From Sarcocystis neurona (lineage: Eukaryota > Apicomplexa > Conoidasida > Eucoccidiorida > Sarcocystidae): 64,000 bases of DNA. The stretch lies in assembly GCA_000727475.1 (NCBI GenBank), contig KL647304.1, forward strand, positions 536,272 through 600,271, written 5' to 3'. Below, in pieces: positions 27,401 to 39,800 of the stretch; position 1 is the stretch's first letter; each line of letters opens with the position of its first letter. The translations under genes and the position numbers were made by a program. The notes beneath the pieces were generated by a model that was given only the letters and a program-made list of their open reading frames with translations, made no database searches and was not told the DNA's origin.

Positions 27401-28694
27401 GAGAAAAGCACCTAAGGCCCAGACGGCAATGCATGCCCTGTCGCGTCGTGTGTGCATAACGTCGTGTCAAAATCTGCGAGCGAAGGAAAGTGAATGCATT
27501 CGCAGCAGAGGAGAGGTGGTGTTGGCTGCTGCTGCTGCTGCGGCGGTGCTCTTCGGCTTCGCATGTGCACACAACAGCTCCGGCGTTTGCTGTGCGTTTT
27601 TCTCTCATCCTTGCAGCGACAGAACGCGTCACAAGCGCCAGCCAGACACCAAGCGTGCCTCTCGGTAAGACAGCGGAGAAACTTCTTTCAAGATGCGTGC
27701 CTCTGCAGTTGTTGTTCTTACTTGTTTTTGCTGCTCCTGTGTTGGCACGTATCTCACGCGCCGCGTCTCTCTAGCTCGCAGTCTGAACCTCTACACATAC
27801 GTATATAATTTTATCCACATTTACCACACTTCGTGTGTGTGTGTGTGTGTCCCTCTCAAAACAACTACATATATACCTATTCACCTAGACGTACACATAC
27901 GTATGCACGTAGACGTATATGTATGTATTCACGTAGACGTACATATTTGTATATTATATATATATATATATTTGTTTACTTATACATATATATATATATA
28001 TCATCTTTGTAGTTGAGTAGACTTGTGCGGACGTTATGCTTGCATTTTTGAGAGTACTCACGTCTTCGTCAGTCAGTAACTTGCTCCATCTCATACATAC
28101 GTATATACTTGTGGTAGATACCTGAGTACTGTCGGTACTTCTTCACATATAAGCGCTTCCTTATACGTACGTGATACATACACCTAAATGTATTCTGTGT
28201 ACATACGCTGTAGGGTAGTGTCAGTCTACGTTTTCCGGCCTGTCTGTCCCTATATATACATATATGTGTGTCTGTATGTATGCGTGTATACGTGTGTATG
28301 AATTTGAATGTTAGGATATCCTACGATATTGTAGAAAAGCGGACGTAACGAATACTCGCAGTAATACGTGTTTTGACAGATGTCTTTGTGCACGCCCTCG
28401 TCCTGGTTAGTTGTGAGTATATATACATGTACGTACATTGCAGACGTACGTATATACTGACGTAGGCGTATTTGTGTGAATGTTATACAGGCAAACATGT
28501 ATCCACAGATACACATTAGATACATTAGAGACACACATGTATACATACATGCATGTGTATACATATATATGGACGTACTGGCTGACTTTCCCGGCTTCCT
28601 GCGCAGGTTCCGCAGCAAGTTTCGACGTATACAAAATACCCATTTGTTTACGGCAGAGGAGCTACGGGCGATATCGGATCAACACAATTCTTGA
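17443..28694 (+). CDS. GTF2E2: transcription initiation factor IIE subunit beta (TFIIE-beta)
   Basis: Subunit of the RNA polymerase II pre-initiation complex; TFIIE-beta binds promoter DNA and helps recruit TFIIH. Six exons join in phase to 1287 bases (428 aa plus stop): 17443-18145, 19267-19413, 20867-21007, 23094-23215, 25960-26045, 28607-28694. Residues 1-180 are Gly/Ala/Ser/Gln-rich low complexity. A first winged helix spans about 190-283 ([12 protein letters not shown], then [15 protein letters not shown], matching the family's NNPKIEV...YAFKP strand pair). A second spans about 284-390, where [14 protein letters not shown] matches the family's VDEEFQKLW motif and IELPPLEEI follows. The basic C-terminus has FRRIQNTHL, like the family's KxTNxHL end. 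Cys327, 329, 334 and 337 form a C-x-C-x4-C-x2-C cluster across the exon 3/4 junction. Introns are 1.1-2.7 kb. The exon 5 donor (gtacgc) is the weakest call; an extra small exon in the last intron cannot be excluded. Confidence 0.86.
18220..19000. repeat. TATATA/TACATA microsatellites in TFIIE-beta intron 1
   Basis: Runs of TATATATATATG and ACATACATAC words at 18220-18520 and 18680-18990 inside the intron 18146-19266. About 150 bases of unique sequence separate the two runs. Confidence 0.8.
20040..20215. repeat. CTG triplet tract in TFIIE-beta intron 2
   Basis: Dense CTG/TGC units on the plus (sense) strand inside the intron 19414-20866. Minus-strand Gln/Ala/Ser ORFs here are reverse-complement artefacts. 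Confidence 0.8.
20600..20740 (+). repeat. two tandem copies of an unidentified intronic unit, about 95 bp apart
   Basis: The phrase tgcatgcgcagtctgtttgt occurs near 20617, and the closely related tacatgcgcagtctgtttgt near 20699. Each is followed by a related agagcctgtt/agagcccgtc segment. This is an imperfect duplication inside TFIIE-beta intron 2, with no coding evidence. Confidence 0.55.
21340..22340. repeat. TA/CA microsatellites at both ends of a 1-kb intronic stretch
   Basis: GTATATGTGTATGTG and ACATATATAC runs lie at 21340-21560, and TATATATATA/ACACACACAC runs at 22140-22340, both in TFIIE-beta intron 3 (21008-23093). The middle is unique. A 485-codon minus-strand ORF (21906-23363) crosses it but overlaps exon 4 antisense and has no motif. 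Confidence 0.75.
23290..23590. repeat. GTGTATATA microsatellite in TFIIE-beta intron 4
   Basis: Degenerate TGTATATATCTGTGTATACATG words, just downstream of exon 4. Confidence 0.8.
24375..24700 (+). repeat. (TGTA)n tetranucleotide array in TFIIE-beta intron 4
   Basis: A nearly pure GTAT/ATGT tetranucleotide array of about 250 bases, with occasional GTGTATG or TATATG interruptions, preceded by TATATATATATGTGTGTGTGTG. All overlapping Tyr/Val/Met/Cys ORFs are artefacts. Confidence 0.92.
26310..26480. repeat. TATACATA microsatellite in TFIIE-beta intron 5
   Basis: TATACATATAC words for about 170 bases, between exon 5 and unique intronic sequence. Confidence 0.8.
27785..28580. repeat. TA/GTAC-rich microsatellite cluster before the last TFIIE-beta exon
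   Basis: ACGTAGACGTATATGTATG words and TATATATATATA runs at 27785-28010, then more dispersed TATATACATATATG at 28250-28580. It ends about 25 bases before the terminal acceptor (ttcctgcgcag at 28606). Confidence 0.75.
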
Positions 28695-29930
28695 CGTTTT
28701 TACAAGCGCCTTGCAGCAGAGAAGGAAAAAGCCTCTGCGCCAGCAGCAGCGCCGCTGCCGCTCCTCCATTGAGCTGCAAGCACCCGCAGTCCCTGCTGCA
28801 CCAGTGATGGTTCTGCATGTTGGCTTCTGCTAGCGGCCTACGGGGTGTGAGTATGACGGACCTGCTGGTTTGAATTGGTGTGATGCTATTCCTGCTGCGC
28901 CTGTATTGCTGCTGCGAGCGCTGGTGCTTCTAGCACTGCTCCTGTTAGCATTGCTGCTGCAAGCATTATTACCGGTGAGCCAAGTGCTCCTGGTAGCGCC
29001 ACTGTTGCTGTGTGGCTCCCCCGGCAGGACTGCTGCTTATGTATTGCTGTTGCCAGCGCTGCTCGTCTGCCGCCCCTGTTAGGACTGTTGCTGCTGCTGA
29101 TGCAGCCGGTGGGCGCAGAGATGCTGCTGCAGGAAAAAACCGCTGTCGCTGCTGTTGCTGCAGAGTTGCCGTTGCTGGTGTCTGCAGCGGAGCTGCCGTT
29201 GCTGCCGCAGGGGTCGCACGGGCTGCATTGGCGTGCTGCTGCAGGAGCTGCTGAGGAGTTGTTTAACAATCTGCTACTATTCTATTTACGTCTAATCCAT
29301 TTGCTGCAGCAGCTTCTGGAGCACGCGCGTCTCGAGTTCGCGGTGCTGCGTTTGTCTTCGCTGTTGCAACTGTGTTCCTGGTGCTCCAGCGCTTGCAGTT
29401 ACTGTTGCCAACACTGCCCTTTGGTAACAGGTGTCCATGTGGCTGCAGCTGATGCGCATCGCTAAGGCATTCGCGGACCATTGTGCGGCTGTTGTTGCCG
29501 AGAGCCGGCTACTGCTGCTGCATGTATTGCTGCTGCGTCGTATGTTGCTGCTGCTTCCGGTGCGGTGACGCGACCTGTTGCTGCTGCTTTGTGGCAGCAA
29601 ACGGTGGTGCTGCCGGCATAGTAGTCCTGACGTTCTTTAAAATTCAGCGTGATGCTACTGCTGACGCTCTCGCTGCTGCCGCGCCGACATCCTGCTGCGT
29701 CTGCTGCTGGAGGCGCTGTTGCCGCCGCTGAAGGTGCAGCGTGGCTCAGGGCATGGGACAAGCGTGCCACTGCAGTGGCATGCGATTCTGCTGCTACTGC
29801 TGCAGCAATCGAGACTCTCTTTTTGGGGTGCCGGACTTCTGCTTCTGCTGTGCACCATGCTCGGCGACGTGAAATTTCACCGCATCGCATACGCACGCGT
29901 CTATTTTCTTCCGTCGCTGCAATTTTCAAA
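28695..29930. other. CTG-rich block (plus strand) beyond the TFIIE-beta stop; possible minus-strand Ala/Ser/Gln-rich exon
   Basis: CTG triplets dominate the plus strand from 28870 to 29820. On the minus strand an Ala/Ser/Arg-rich frame is open over 29462-29929. It lacks an ATG at its upstream end but follows an acceptor-like ttttgaaaattgcag. By the window's strand rule this could be a coding exon of a minus-strand gene or an intron of a plus-strand one. No domain is visible. Confidence 0.3.
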
Positions 29931-32900
29931 TATGCATGCGAACAAAATAATTTTTTTCCTCACCCATACAGGTGTCATACACACCTGTGTATACAAGCAT
30001 TCGTGTACGCGCGTATGCCTATAGATATCCATGCATTTACTGTATATATATATATACATATGTATATACTTTTATGTAGGGGCATCTCTAGGTTCTACCG
30101 GCACAACCTATGTACGTATACTTTGTAGTTGTCGTCCTCTCCGCTTTGCGCACTGTTTAGTCGTTGTTCTTGTTTCACTCTCTATCACTCTTCACTGGCT
30201 CCACATACTCTATGCGCGGATGGCACAGGAGGACGTTCCGCGTGCGTGAAATACATACAAGGGAAATACTTTAAAGCAGCCGAATTCCGCCCAGTCGAGA
30301 AACACGCGCCAGTGTGAAACAGCTGCTGTACACGCATTTATGTCCGGGCGTAGATGCGTTCTTTAATTGTATCACGCACGACGCCGGCGTATATGTATCC
30401 GCGCCTGCGACTGCGGTATCTGTAGAACGTCCTATTCGGCTAGGGCGTATGCGTGTATGTAAATTTCATTAATCTATCTATCTATATATATATATATGCA
30501 TATATGCATATATGATATATATGTATATATATGTATATGCATATATGATATATATATATATGCGCATATATGAATACGTCAAGCGTGTTGTGTTGCACGT
30601 GCTTCGTGGGAAGGCTGCACTGAGTGGCTCGCTGTTAGCGTACCCTTTTTCCTTTTTTGTTATCCTGCATGAGAGAAGACGACGCGCAGTTAAATGAAGT
30701 TACGCAAGAATGTTAAGTTGAGTGGTCTTTTTTAAGTTTTAGAAAATCACCTCGAAAATCAGTAATGTTGTGACCGGCAGAGGTGTCGTCACCTAGAAGC
30801 TGTAATCCCCCAAGGCTGCTAAACCTCGGGGAAAATAGAGTTTGCACTGGTGGCCGTTACGAATTCTGTTTGTGGTGGAGAGAAGACACAGTGATCAGCG
30901 TGATTAATTTTGTGCTTGTGTTCCAACAGTTAAGGGTTGCAGCACCCGTGTAAAAACAACGTCACGTCAGGCGTTGCTTCACCTGTGTAACTGTCAGCAA
31001 CGGAAGATGTTAGCACGAAGTATCGCACCCAATGCTCAATGGACCGTTTTGCCAAACGTCTTTCCTACAGACACGAAACTCCAGCAACCCGGCTGTGTGC
31101 ACCACTGTTGAGTTAAAATAACCGCAAGAGATGCAGCTTTAAATAGGTCACATGACCCGGTGCAGTGGACACACGAAGAAGGGCTGCTGTTGCTGCTGTC
31201 AACAGGGGGCGTGCGTTGCTGTGCAGTTCCATTCGAGAAGCAGCGGTAATATATCAGTTTGTAGATCGTTGCACTGCGTCGTACCCGGATAAGTGGTGCT
31301 GCCGCAGTCGGAAATACGCCGCAATCCGTCTGCCCCGCAGTTTCATCGAAAATGGCGGGTCTCTGCTGCGCCTGTGTAGACACATCCTGTCGCTTTCCGT
31401 CGTCTCTGCTGCTGAAGGGGACGCACACTGCCGAGAGCTTTCATCAAAAACTTAATAGGAGCGGCTGTCGTTGTGGAGACATTGCAGCCGCTGCAGTGTA
31501 CGTACAGTCGAAGCCGCGCCGTTCGTCATCCTGTTGTAAAGAGCGTGTTGGGTAACTACCTCTGAAAATGCAGCATGTGCTTTACTCGTTGCTGCACGCA
31601 ATAAAGCATCAGATGACTATGGCAAAGCAGCCGACTCCCGCAGCACATACTTCCGACCTCCGCAGGACGTACTTTCGCCATTGTTGCAGAGGACTGGTTA
31701 CAACAGCACGTTATTGGCAACGGGCCTGCGTCTCTCGCTTGCCCACGAAGCCGGCACTAGGGTTTCCGTAGGTCAAGATACAGCGAATTTGGCGCTGAAA
31801 AGAGGCTTTCGCAGAACTTAAGCGCTAACAGCAACTCGCTGGCAACTGACTTCTGTACGGCGTGAATCCCGCACCTCTGAGTTGTCATGCACACTGCCCG
31901 CCCGCGCGCAGCAAAATTAATAGGGACAGAAAAGTGCTGCTCTACCGTGGAGGATATACGTACCATCCAGCAGTGCGCTCGAAGCAGAGCGGAATCGCGA
32001 GCGAGGGGTTTAAGTGGGACATCCGCGTGGCAACCTTATCAGCTGGGAGACCGTTACGAGAAAGACACTCTGTGATGTCGATGTCCTTCCGAAAACGTTT
32101 GTCCCGCGACTCGAAGAGGTTATCGGTCGCCCGTTTTTATGCGGAGATAGGCAAGGGGAAAGCTTTCACACGAATTGGGACAACAGCTGTAAGAATGCAG
32201 TGCCAAGATCGCTCCTTTTACGCTGGCACTTTTTGCATACATGTGAATGTATGTACATCTATCTGTGTGTCTCGTTCCTTCTTTCCCCCCTTCTAATTGT
32301 ATATACGTTGTAGTTCTTTACATGTAAATAAACGTAGATGGGCAGACTTCTCCGCGGCTTTAGGAAATGCCATCAGCGAAACGGAAGACGGGGGTGGTCT
32401 GTCGATACGTCGCGGCTGCAGTGGGTCAAGGACAATATCCAATTCCCAAGAAACGCCTTCCTCTGCTGTACAATGAAGACGTGAATGATATCTTCTAGGT
32501 CCGCTCTTGATCAACTGCTAGACGGCAAAATCTGTGCGGTGCAATACTTTGGTGTACACAGGGCTGAAACTTAGCTACGCCGAAGATAATGCAAGCAGAA
32601 GAGCCTGTACCTCTTTTCAAAATGAGAGCATCTTTGCATCTCATTTGAACCCCACCACCAGCAGCGCCTCCAGTCTCCCTGAGCTACAAAATACTGCAGT
32701 GACGCACTCGAATTCCCGTGAGCAGCATCTGCATAGACACTTCGTTACGAAACACGCAAAACTCTTGTTACTCGTCCGGTTTCAGAAACGTAAAGAAATG
32801 AGCAGGCGGGGATGAGTACGAACTGCAAAACACTGACGCATTCTTCCAAGTTTGGAGGCAGACTCCATACGTGCACAGAGCGCCGACGCAGGTGGGCCCT

Positions 32901-33310
32901 TCCTAAGTGACACGGTGCCTACATGATTGCACGTCTCTTCGAGCTCCTGGATATATGCGCGTTAAGGATACGTACACAGCGAGAGCTAGTCACGTAAATA
33001 AGGACCCTGGTATGGTAGCTGCTTACCAGTGCCGCCAATTCTAACCACGGCTTCCCATTTCAAAACTAGAGGACGTCAACCTGTTTCGCCGCCAGCATAC
33101 CCCAAGAGGGAACAGCATCGGTGCAAAAGCAAACGATACACTCGTGCCTACAAGTGTATGTGTTTCGACCCCATGAATATGAAACCGTGTTCAAATAAGG
33201 CAGGCTGTTCAGCCGTCACACATTCACGAAAATGAATGAGGAGCCGTGCTCTCTCAACCTGCTCAGCAGGGACTGGCGTATTTGCGTAGTGCAGCTCCGT
33301 ATGCAGAAGA

Positions 33311-33607
33311 CTATGTTCTTTCGTCTAGCCTGTTGTACTGTTTCTTCCTCTTCCTTCCGTGAAGTACTGCAGTAATTATATTCAACAGCAAGGCAGTACC
33401 TCCCACAGTCAACCAGCAGGAGAAAGAACTATCGCTGTCACAGTGCCTCGCTGCTCCTGCAGACATGCATGATTTCTTCGCCTGTCTGCGACACAGGCAG
33501 CAAGGTTGCCGCACAGCGTCGGGCGCAGAGGATGTAGATGCCGCTCTTATTTTCTCCACGCGAGTGAAACTCACAAGCCTCCTCAACGCCCCCTTCAGGG
33601 GATACAC
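33311..33607 (-). CDS. candidate C-terminal exon of a membrane protein
   Basis: The minus-strand frame ends in a hydrophobic segment (CWLTVGGTALLLNIITAVL) followed at once by basic HGRKRKKQ and a short tail to TAG. That is the arrangement of a single-pass membrane protein with a cytoplasmic tail, and upstream of it are several Cys. There is no ATG, so this would be a last exon. It could be chance; no partner exons were identified. Confidence 0.25.
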   Translation of the reverse strand: MYPLKGALRRLVSFTRVEKIRAASTSSAPDAVRQPCCLCRRQAKKSCMSAGAARHCDSDSSFSCWLTVGGTALLLNIITAVLHGRKRKKQYNRLDERT

Positions 33608-35844
33608 TAGTACAGCCAGGTAATATTTGCTATTGCGCTCAGGTGCTTTCTATACATGCAAGCGTTACAGACACAAGCGATTCTGAAAAGGCTTTTGGCG
33701 TCCCGCGTGCAGGCGCGCGTGGAAGTGTACAAGTACTCTCAAATTCGTAGCTGCAGCACCCAGGTCTCTGCGAAGCTCCCACACACGAAGCCATGCAGAA
33801 GTGTGCGAACACGTGTGGAAATGTGGCTCCTGTTCCAACTCCACGTAGTGTAATATACATACATTGTACTGAGAGGTACTTTGGTTCCTTCGAGTTGCCA
33901 CTTTAGAATGGAGAATACTGCCACGTACCAGCGCTACGTGTTCACCTCCGTCTGCCTCTTTCTAGAGAACTGCACACTTATCTGGGTGCATACGTGTCCG
34001 CCCAGTGTGCGTCTCCACCACCCTGTAGTGACTAGTTTGCACAAGTAATCATACTTACGCACGAAAACAGAAAATACGTACCTACGCGGTCAGTCACGGG
34101 GACGCCCACGAATACATTTTATACACAACTGTATACGCACCCGTGTGTGCACGCGTTGTCCTCATATGAATAAATGTTTGCATACGTCATCTGTCCGCAC
34201 CGGCAGACGAGTCCCGTTACAAGCGTGTATTCGAAGGGTCCTGCATGCAGGACGGTACGCCTCCACATAAGACAATGCACACGTGCACGCCCACGTTCAA
34301 AGTTAAGTTCAACATACGTCGCCTCGTACTTCCCGTGCAACTCTCGGGTTATACCTGCATGTGCACACATGTGAATGCACGAGAATTCAACGCCGCATTC
34401 ACCAGAAGTAAATGCCCGCCGCAACGCTGAACAGCGCAGCCTTCGTACAAGCGTCAGCCACCAACAGCCAAGACCCCTGCGGCAGACCCGTGCAGCAGCG
34501 CTCCCGCGCAGACCCCTGCTGTACGCCATGCATCCAACCCCCCAAGATGCTGCTGCAGAAGGAGGCACTACCGGTGACTACCAGTGTATCCTCACTGCTC
34601 GTTACCACAAACCGTATCCAACCAATCAGTAGTTCAACGAGGCGAATTCATGCCTGTGCGCCTTCACTGGGCAAAAAGGCCTGCGCTGCACGTGCCGTCC
34701 GTGCGGCCTTCGCCAGGGCTGCGGCAGCAGCTCACCTGCAGCTGGTGTTGTAACAGATACAGTTCTTTTTCTCGGCCAGTATCGCTTCTACACGACAACC
34801 ACTACCGCTCAGCACAGCTGCCTGGACGGGTGTACAACGTTATCTCTGAGAAGCCGACTGACCGATATACATTTACCCATGCCTCCTCATGGAAATACCT
34901 CCGCGTACGCGCCTGCACCTGCATACGCGTTCGTCTCCTCAACTCTAGGTGCTTTAAAATGATTTAAATGCAGCATAAAAATGTTCTTCTAATAGCGCTT
35001 CTTCTCAAGTGCGTACGAACGATACGTTCATGTCGCTACAGTGGATTCTCTCTACTTTTTTAGACCCACGCACACAACTCTTAGCAGCACCCACACTCAA
35101 GCATCAAAAACTCGATTCACCAGCCTCCGTATTCTCTCGGATCGTTCTACCAAAGCAATCATTCAGTGTACGCGCGACGGCTCTCACGTGAAGCTCACGC
35201 TGTTCGGTGTCCCCCTGCGGCGCGCCTTCTTCTCGGCTGCGCTCGTGAGCCGTGCACCGCCAGCTACATCACACTCCATTACTGGAATCAATACGCCTCC
35301 ACAAAACAAGTGTGCGCTGCGCAGGCAGACTGGAGTGTCCTCCAGCGGATACTCCGCTCCCCTGCTGCACCTCCATTCGCAGCTACCCTGCCAGGGTGCA
35401 CGGTCGCGCCAGCTGCAGCACGTTGTGGAGCAGCAGCCGTCGCAGCGCCAAAAGTTAAGAGTGCACCTGCAGCAACGTTACACTCAGCAGCTACCCGTGT
35501 CCCACCACCGCCGACACAATCACCAGTTGCATCGCAGCAGCGGGTGCCACTCCGCCAGCGCACCCCGCATTAGCAGTCGTGACTGCGAGAGCAGCAACCG
35601 CTCTACCAGCAGCACCACACAAGGAACGACAACTGTCGCAGCAGAGCCGCCGATAATGGCAGGGCAACCCCACCTCTGCAACAGCTACGTGTAGAAGGGT
35701 GTTCTGCAGACAGTGAGACCGCTCTGCTCCTCTGCATGCAAGGAGACGCGTAGGCCGTGCCTACAGGTTGGTTGCCTTAGCTACTGTCAAGTACGTACCC
35801 CTGAGAACACGGTTGCAAACCGTGTCTCGTTGCTGTCTTCTCAA

Positions 35845-36240
35845 ATGTTAATTCACGCGCTTGTGTGGATCGCGTTCCCCATTCTCATTCAAACCAGTTA
35901 TACATGCAATCTGACAGCCCAGTACAACTGCTGGCAGCACGAACATTCCTTGCTTGGCATGCACCTGTTGCCACGAGAACGTGTCGCTGCAATATCTGCT
36001 GCGCACGATGGGGCTGCTGCTTCCAAAGTTATCGCTGCACTGCAGGCCAGGTGCTGTTGCGGCAGACAAACTCTTTTCCCAATGGAAACGCACAGGTCTC
36101 CCCGTTGCAACTGCGGCCTCATGCGGCGAAAATGCCTCTCTATGGGCAACCGCACTTCTCCAGAGCAGCGTGTACATCCATCCGAGCGCATGCACAAGGA
36201 AGGGCCATGCGCACCTATAACACCTCATACTTACATGTAA
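35845..36240 (+). CDS. candidate small Cys-rich ORF with signal-peptide-like start
   Basis: 131 codons from an ATG. The first 20 residues (MLIHALVWIAFPILIQTSYT) look like a signal peptide, and nine Cys follow, some clustered (RCCCG, RCNCG). No family was recognised. A minus-strand ORF covers nearly the same bases, so strand and coding status are uncertain. Confidence 0.2.
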   Translation: MLIHALVWIAFPILIQTSYTCNLTAQYNCWQHEHSLLGMHLLPRERVAAISAAHDGAAASKVIAALQARCCCGRQTLFPMETHRSPRCNCGLMRRKCLSMGNRTSPEQRVHPSERMHKEGPCAPITPHTYM

Positions 36241-36874
36241 ACGGGAGTCCGTCGTTCCCGCGTGCAGCACACTCTCTGTCGGTACAGAAAAATGCGCACC
36301 TGTGGACGAATGGATAGTTCAGTCTACCTTGGTGTGTCTCACTGCCTATTTGCACATATCTATTTACAGCTTTGTGTGCGTGTGTGTGTCAACGTGTGGC
36401 CACACGCATGCAGGGAACTGCAGAAACAGGCGTGCTTCGAATGTGAAGAACGCACCAACGAGTGACCCAGCCGCAGCAGGACCACGCCGCAGCCTTTCGC
36501 CGTCGGCTCTTGACGGGGGTCGCGTTCTACTGCTCCGACTCCGTGTATCTGCATTGAGGCTATACACACGTATTCGCATATTGCTGTAACGCACAACTTT
36601 TGTTCGCGGTTTTCTTCTCTCCGCATATGCACGCGAACGGAGAAGACAAATTCTATATGCGGTCGTGTACCCAGAAGTGTTGCAGAGACGCCATCACGTG
36701 GTGGCACAGTCTACGCCTCTGGTGCAGCATTCGAAACTGCATGCGCACATATACCTGCGTGCATACGTCTGACTTTTTTAGCAGTTTTCCTGCAGCGCCG
36801 CAGCAGCAGAGCAGCAAAGAAGACCTTGGGAGAGGGCACGAGAAAGCAGCATGCGACACAGCAACACAGCTGCG

Positions 36875-39800
36875 TTACGGATGCTGCTGCTGCTGCTGAG
36901 GCAGCTGCTCGAGTCCTTCTGCTGCCGTTGGTTGTGCGTTGCTGCTAGAAGGACCGCTGGGGTGCTGCTGCTGCTCGAAGTCCTGCTCCGAATGGCAAGG
37001 AGAAAAATGGCGGGGCAGTGGTGCACCACTGGCCGTGCTGCTGCTGCCGGTCAGCGCGTCGTTGTTGCTGTACAACCACATCCGCTGCTGCAGCTTCGAC
37101 TTTGGCTGCTCATCCTGCAGCGTTGGTGACTGCTGCTCGCCTCGCCGGGGAGACGGCGGACTCAGACGTTTCTTTCCGCGCCGAGCCTCGCCCGCAGCAG
37201 AAGTAGCAGCGGGGGTAGTGCTAACAGCAGCAGGGGTGGCAGATTCAGCAGCAGCAGCAGCAGCAGTCGGAGCAGCAGCAGCAGAAGGAACACGATCAGA
37301 TGCAGACCCGAAAGGCGTCGAGGAAGCAGCCGCAGTACAAGCGGCGCGGGAGAGACTTGACAGCGAACCAGCACCGGCAGCAGCTGCAGCAGGCGTCAGC
37401 TGGACAGGCGCAGCTGTCGCAGTGACTCGGCTAGCAGAGCGAAACCTATTCACAGGAAGAGCAGGCTCGGAGACGGTGCTGCGCGCAGTTGGATCTCCAC
37501 CTTCCTCAGCTGCATGCGGTCTCCCTCCGGCGCCCGAAGCAATTCGGTCGCGCAGTCGACTAAACCACCCCGTAATTGCTTCCACGGACATGCGGCGCGA
37601 CTCTGCACGTCCACCTCCTGACGACACGCTGGGCCGTCTCCGAGTCGATGGCAACGCCGGCGAAGACGACATCGTGTGGAAGCCCCCGCCTACAAGCAGC
37701 AGCAGCAGCAATCATACATGCAGCTCTGCTGCACACCTGCAGCAATGCGTCGGCGAGCTGCAGCAACTGCAGCAACTGTACACGCAGGAGCGCGCCTTTG
37801 TGCACGTGCATCGCAGCAGGCAAACGAGACGCACCAACGAAAGAAGCAGCAGCAGCAGTCGTATACGCGCTCAGCCCAAGTCTTGACTGCTTCCCGTGCA
37901 AGAGCAAGGGCAGAGGATCTACCACAGGGTGACCCGCCGCAGCCATGCCAGCAACAGCAGAAAGCCGGCAAACGGACAGTCGCGAGGGGAGGAGAGGCAG
38001 CAGGAGGACAACAGCCAACAGCAGTGCAGGCGAAGGCGTCAAGTAGCTGCTGCGGCCGCAGTAGCAACCCCTGCCGCCACTGCAGCAGCAGCGCCCCCAA
38101 AAAGAAAGCCGCGGAAGCAGCAACAGGACCACGCGGAAGCAGCAGCAGCAACGGCAGGATGCGGAAGCAGCAGCAGAAACAGGAACAAGGCGCGCAGCTG
38201 CAGCGGAACTGAGCGAAAGCAGCCCCACTAGCACCAACACGAGCAAGCAGCAAAAGCAGCTGCAGCAGGAGCAGGAAGAAGCAGCAGGAGCAATAGGAGC
38301 AAGCAGAAACATCAGCAACAGGAGTCGCAGGGGCAGCAACACGAACCCCAGCAGCAGCAAGTCACAGCAGCAGACAGACACGGCAGTCTCCTTTCCCTCA
38401 GCGTATGAAGACCCAGGCAACTCCAGCAGCAGCAGAAGCAGCGTATAGCACAAGTGGTCACGAAGGAGAAAGGCTATTGGCAGCTCAAAACAGGTGTTGC
38501 CACCCCTCCCTCCCGAGACAGGAGAGAGAGAGTACGGGCTTGCAGCTGCTGCCCCAGCGTGTGTATGCATCTCAGTACACAACAGCAGCTATATATACAG
38601 GTGCTCGGGTGTTGCAAGTGCTGCTCTGGCAGGGGCAACTGCTGCTGCTTTACTTCGGCAGCCGTACCCCCTGCTGCTGCTGTCGCTGCTGCACAGCTGT
38701 GGGGCAGCTGCAGCTGCTACTGCTGCTGGAGTGGGGCAGCGGTATGGCTGCTGTTGGGGCTGAGGTGGTGGACTGTTGCCGTATGTTTATCGACATTTTT
38801 GCCTGCAGTAGTGTACCGCACTCCTGCCCATATGTGGAGCAGATGCTCGCCTTGCCTGGGACGCGAGGCGACTGGCGCTGCTGCTGCTGCTGCTTGCGCC
38901 CATCTGCTGACTTTCCTCCTTACTTGCCGCGATCTGTCTTTGCTGCTTCTCCTTCATGGTATACATGCTATAGAGCGCCTTAGAATTCAAAATAATAGCC
39001 ATGTCTGCTACAGCCGTAGCAGGCCTGCGTAACAGCAGCGGAGTCAAGAAGGGAAACAGGACAAGCGGGAAGACGGACAGCAGCCCAGGTGGGCAGACGC
39101 AGCGCCAGCACGGGCCAAACGTGGCACCACCGGCATGAGAGCACCAGCAGGAAAAGAGCAGCAGCAGGAGAGCAGCAGCAGGAGCAGCACGGTAACAGCA
39201 AGAGCAGGAGATCAGCAGCAACCCCACGAGAGGAGCAGCTGGAGTGCAGCAGCGGCAGCAGCACGGGAGCAGCAGCAGCAGCACCGAAGCAGCAGCATAA
39301 CTGCGAGTCTACGCTAGCGAACGCGGAGCTCAGGCTGAGTCGCGAGGAGGTTCACAAAAGGAGGAAGAAACCTGGAAGAGAGCGTCACCCAAGCAGCAAA
39401 GGGAGACAGACAAGTCACCGTGTTGCGAAACGTGCGCACTACAGAGCTGTGCTTATTTTCCTGCAGCCACCGGAGCACTAGGCGCATGCACTCGTACACA
39501 TATATATACATACATATATATGTATGTATATATGTACATATACATACATGTATACATGTGTGTATAGACAAGTATCTATATATGGGTGTACATACACGTA
39601 CATGTCTGTACATATATATATATATGTATACACATACATACACGTATATACGTGTGTATACACAAGCTTCTAATGGCCGTGCATCCGTGCACTTGTCTGT
39701 GTATATATATGTATACGTATGTGTGTATAGACACGTGTCTACATATGGTCGTACGTCCAGGTACTTCCTCTCTCTCTCTCCCTGTATATATGTATATGCA

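Larger units (their letters stand above)
29931..36874. other. long stretch with no resolved gene
   Basis: About 7 kb between the 3' ends of the TFIIE-beta and NIPA-like genes, with little repeat apart from TATATG runs near 30475-30570. Open frames of 60-150 codons occur on both strands, but I found no family motif and could not chain exons. Two stretches worth noting are entered separately (33311-33607 and 35845-36240). Confidence 0.4.

Noticed and set aside
37560..38253. Leu/Cys-rich minus ORFs resembling membrane proteins (also 2019-3277, 15415-15867, 42488-43552)
   Set aside because: They come from CTG repeats read as Leu, Cys or Ala inside introns; hydrophobicity is an artefact of the triplet.
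38790..38923. Longer form of NIPA-like exon 8 ending near 38790
   Set aside because: The strong donor gtaagg at 38923 gives the phase that keeps the long last-exon frame open; the longer form would need a weaker donor in the wrong phase.
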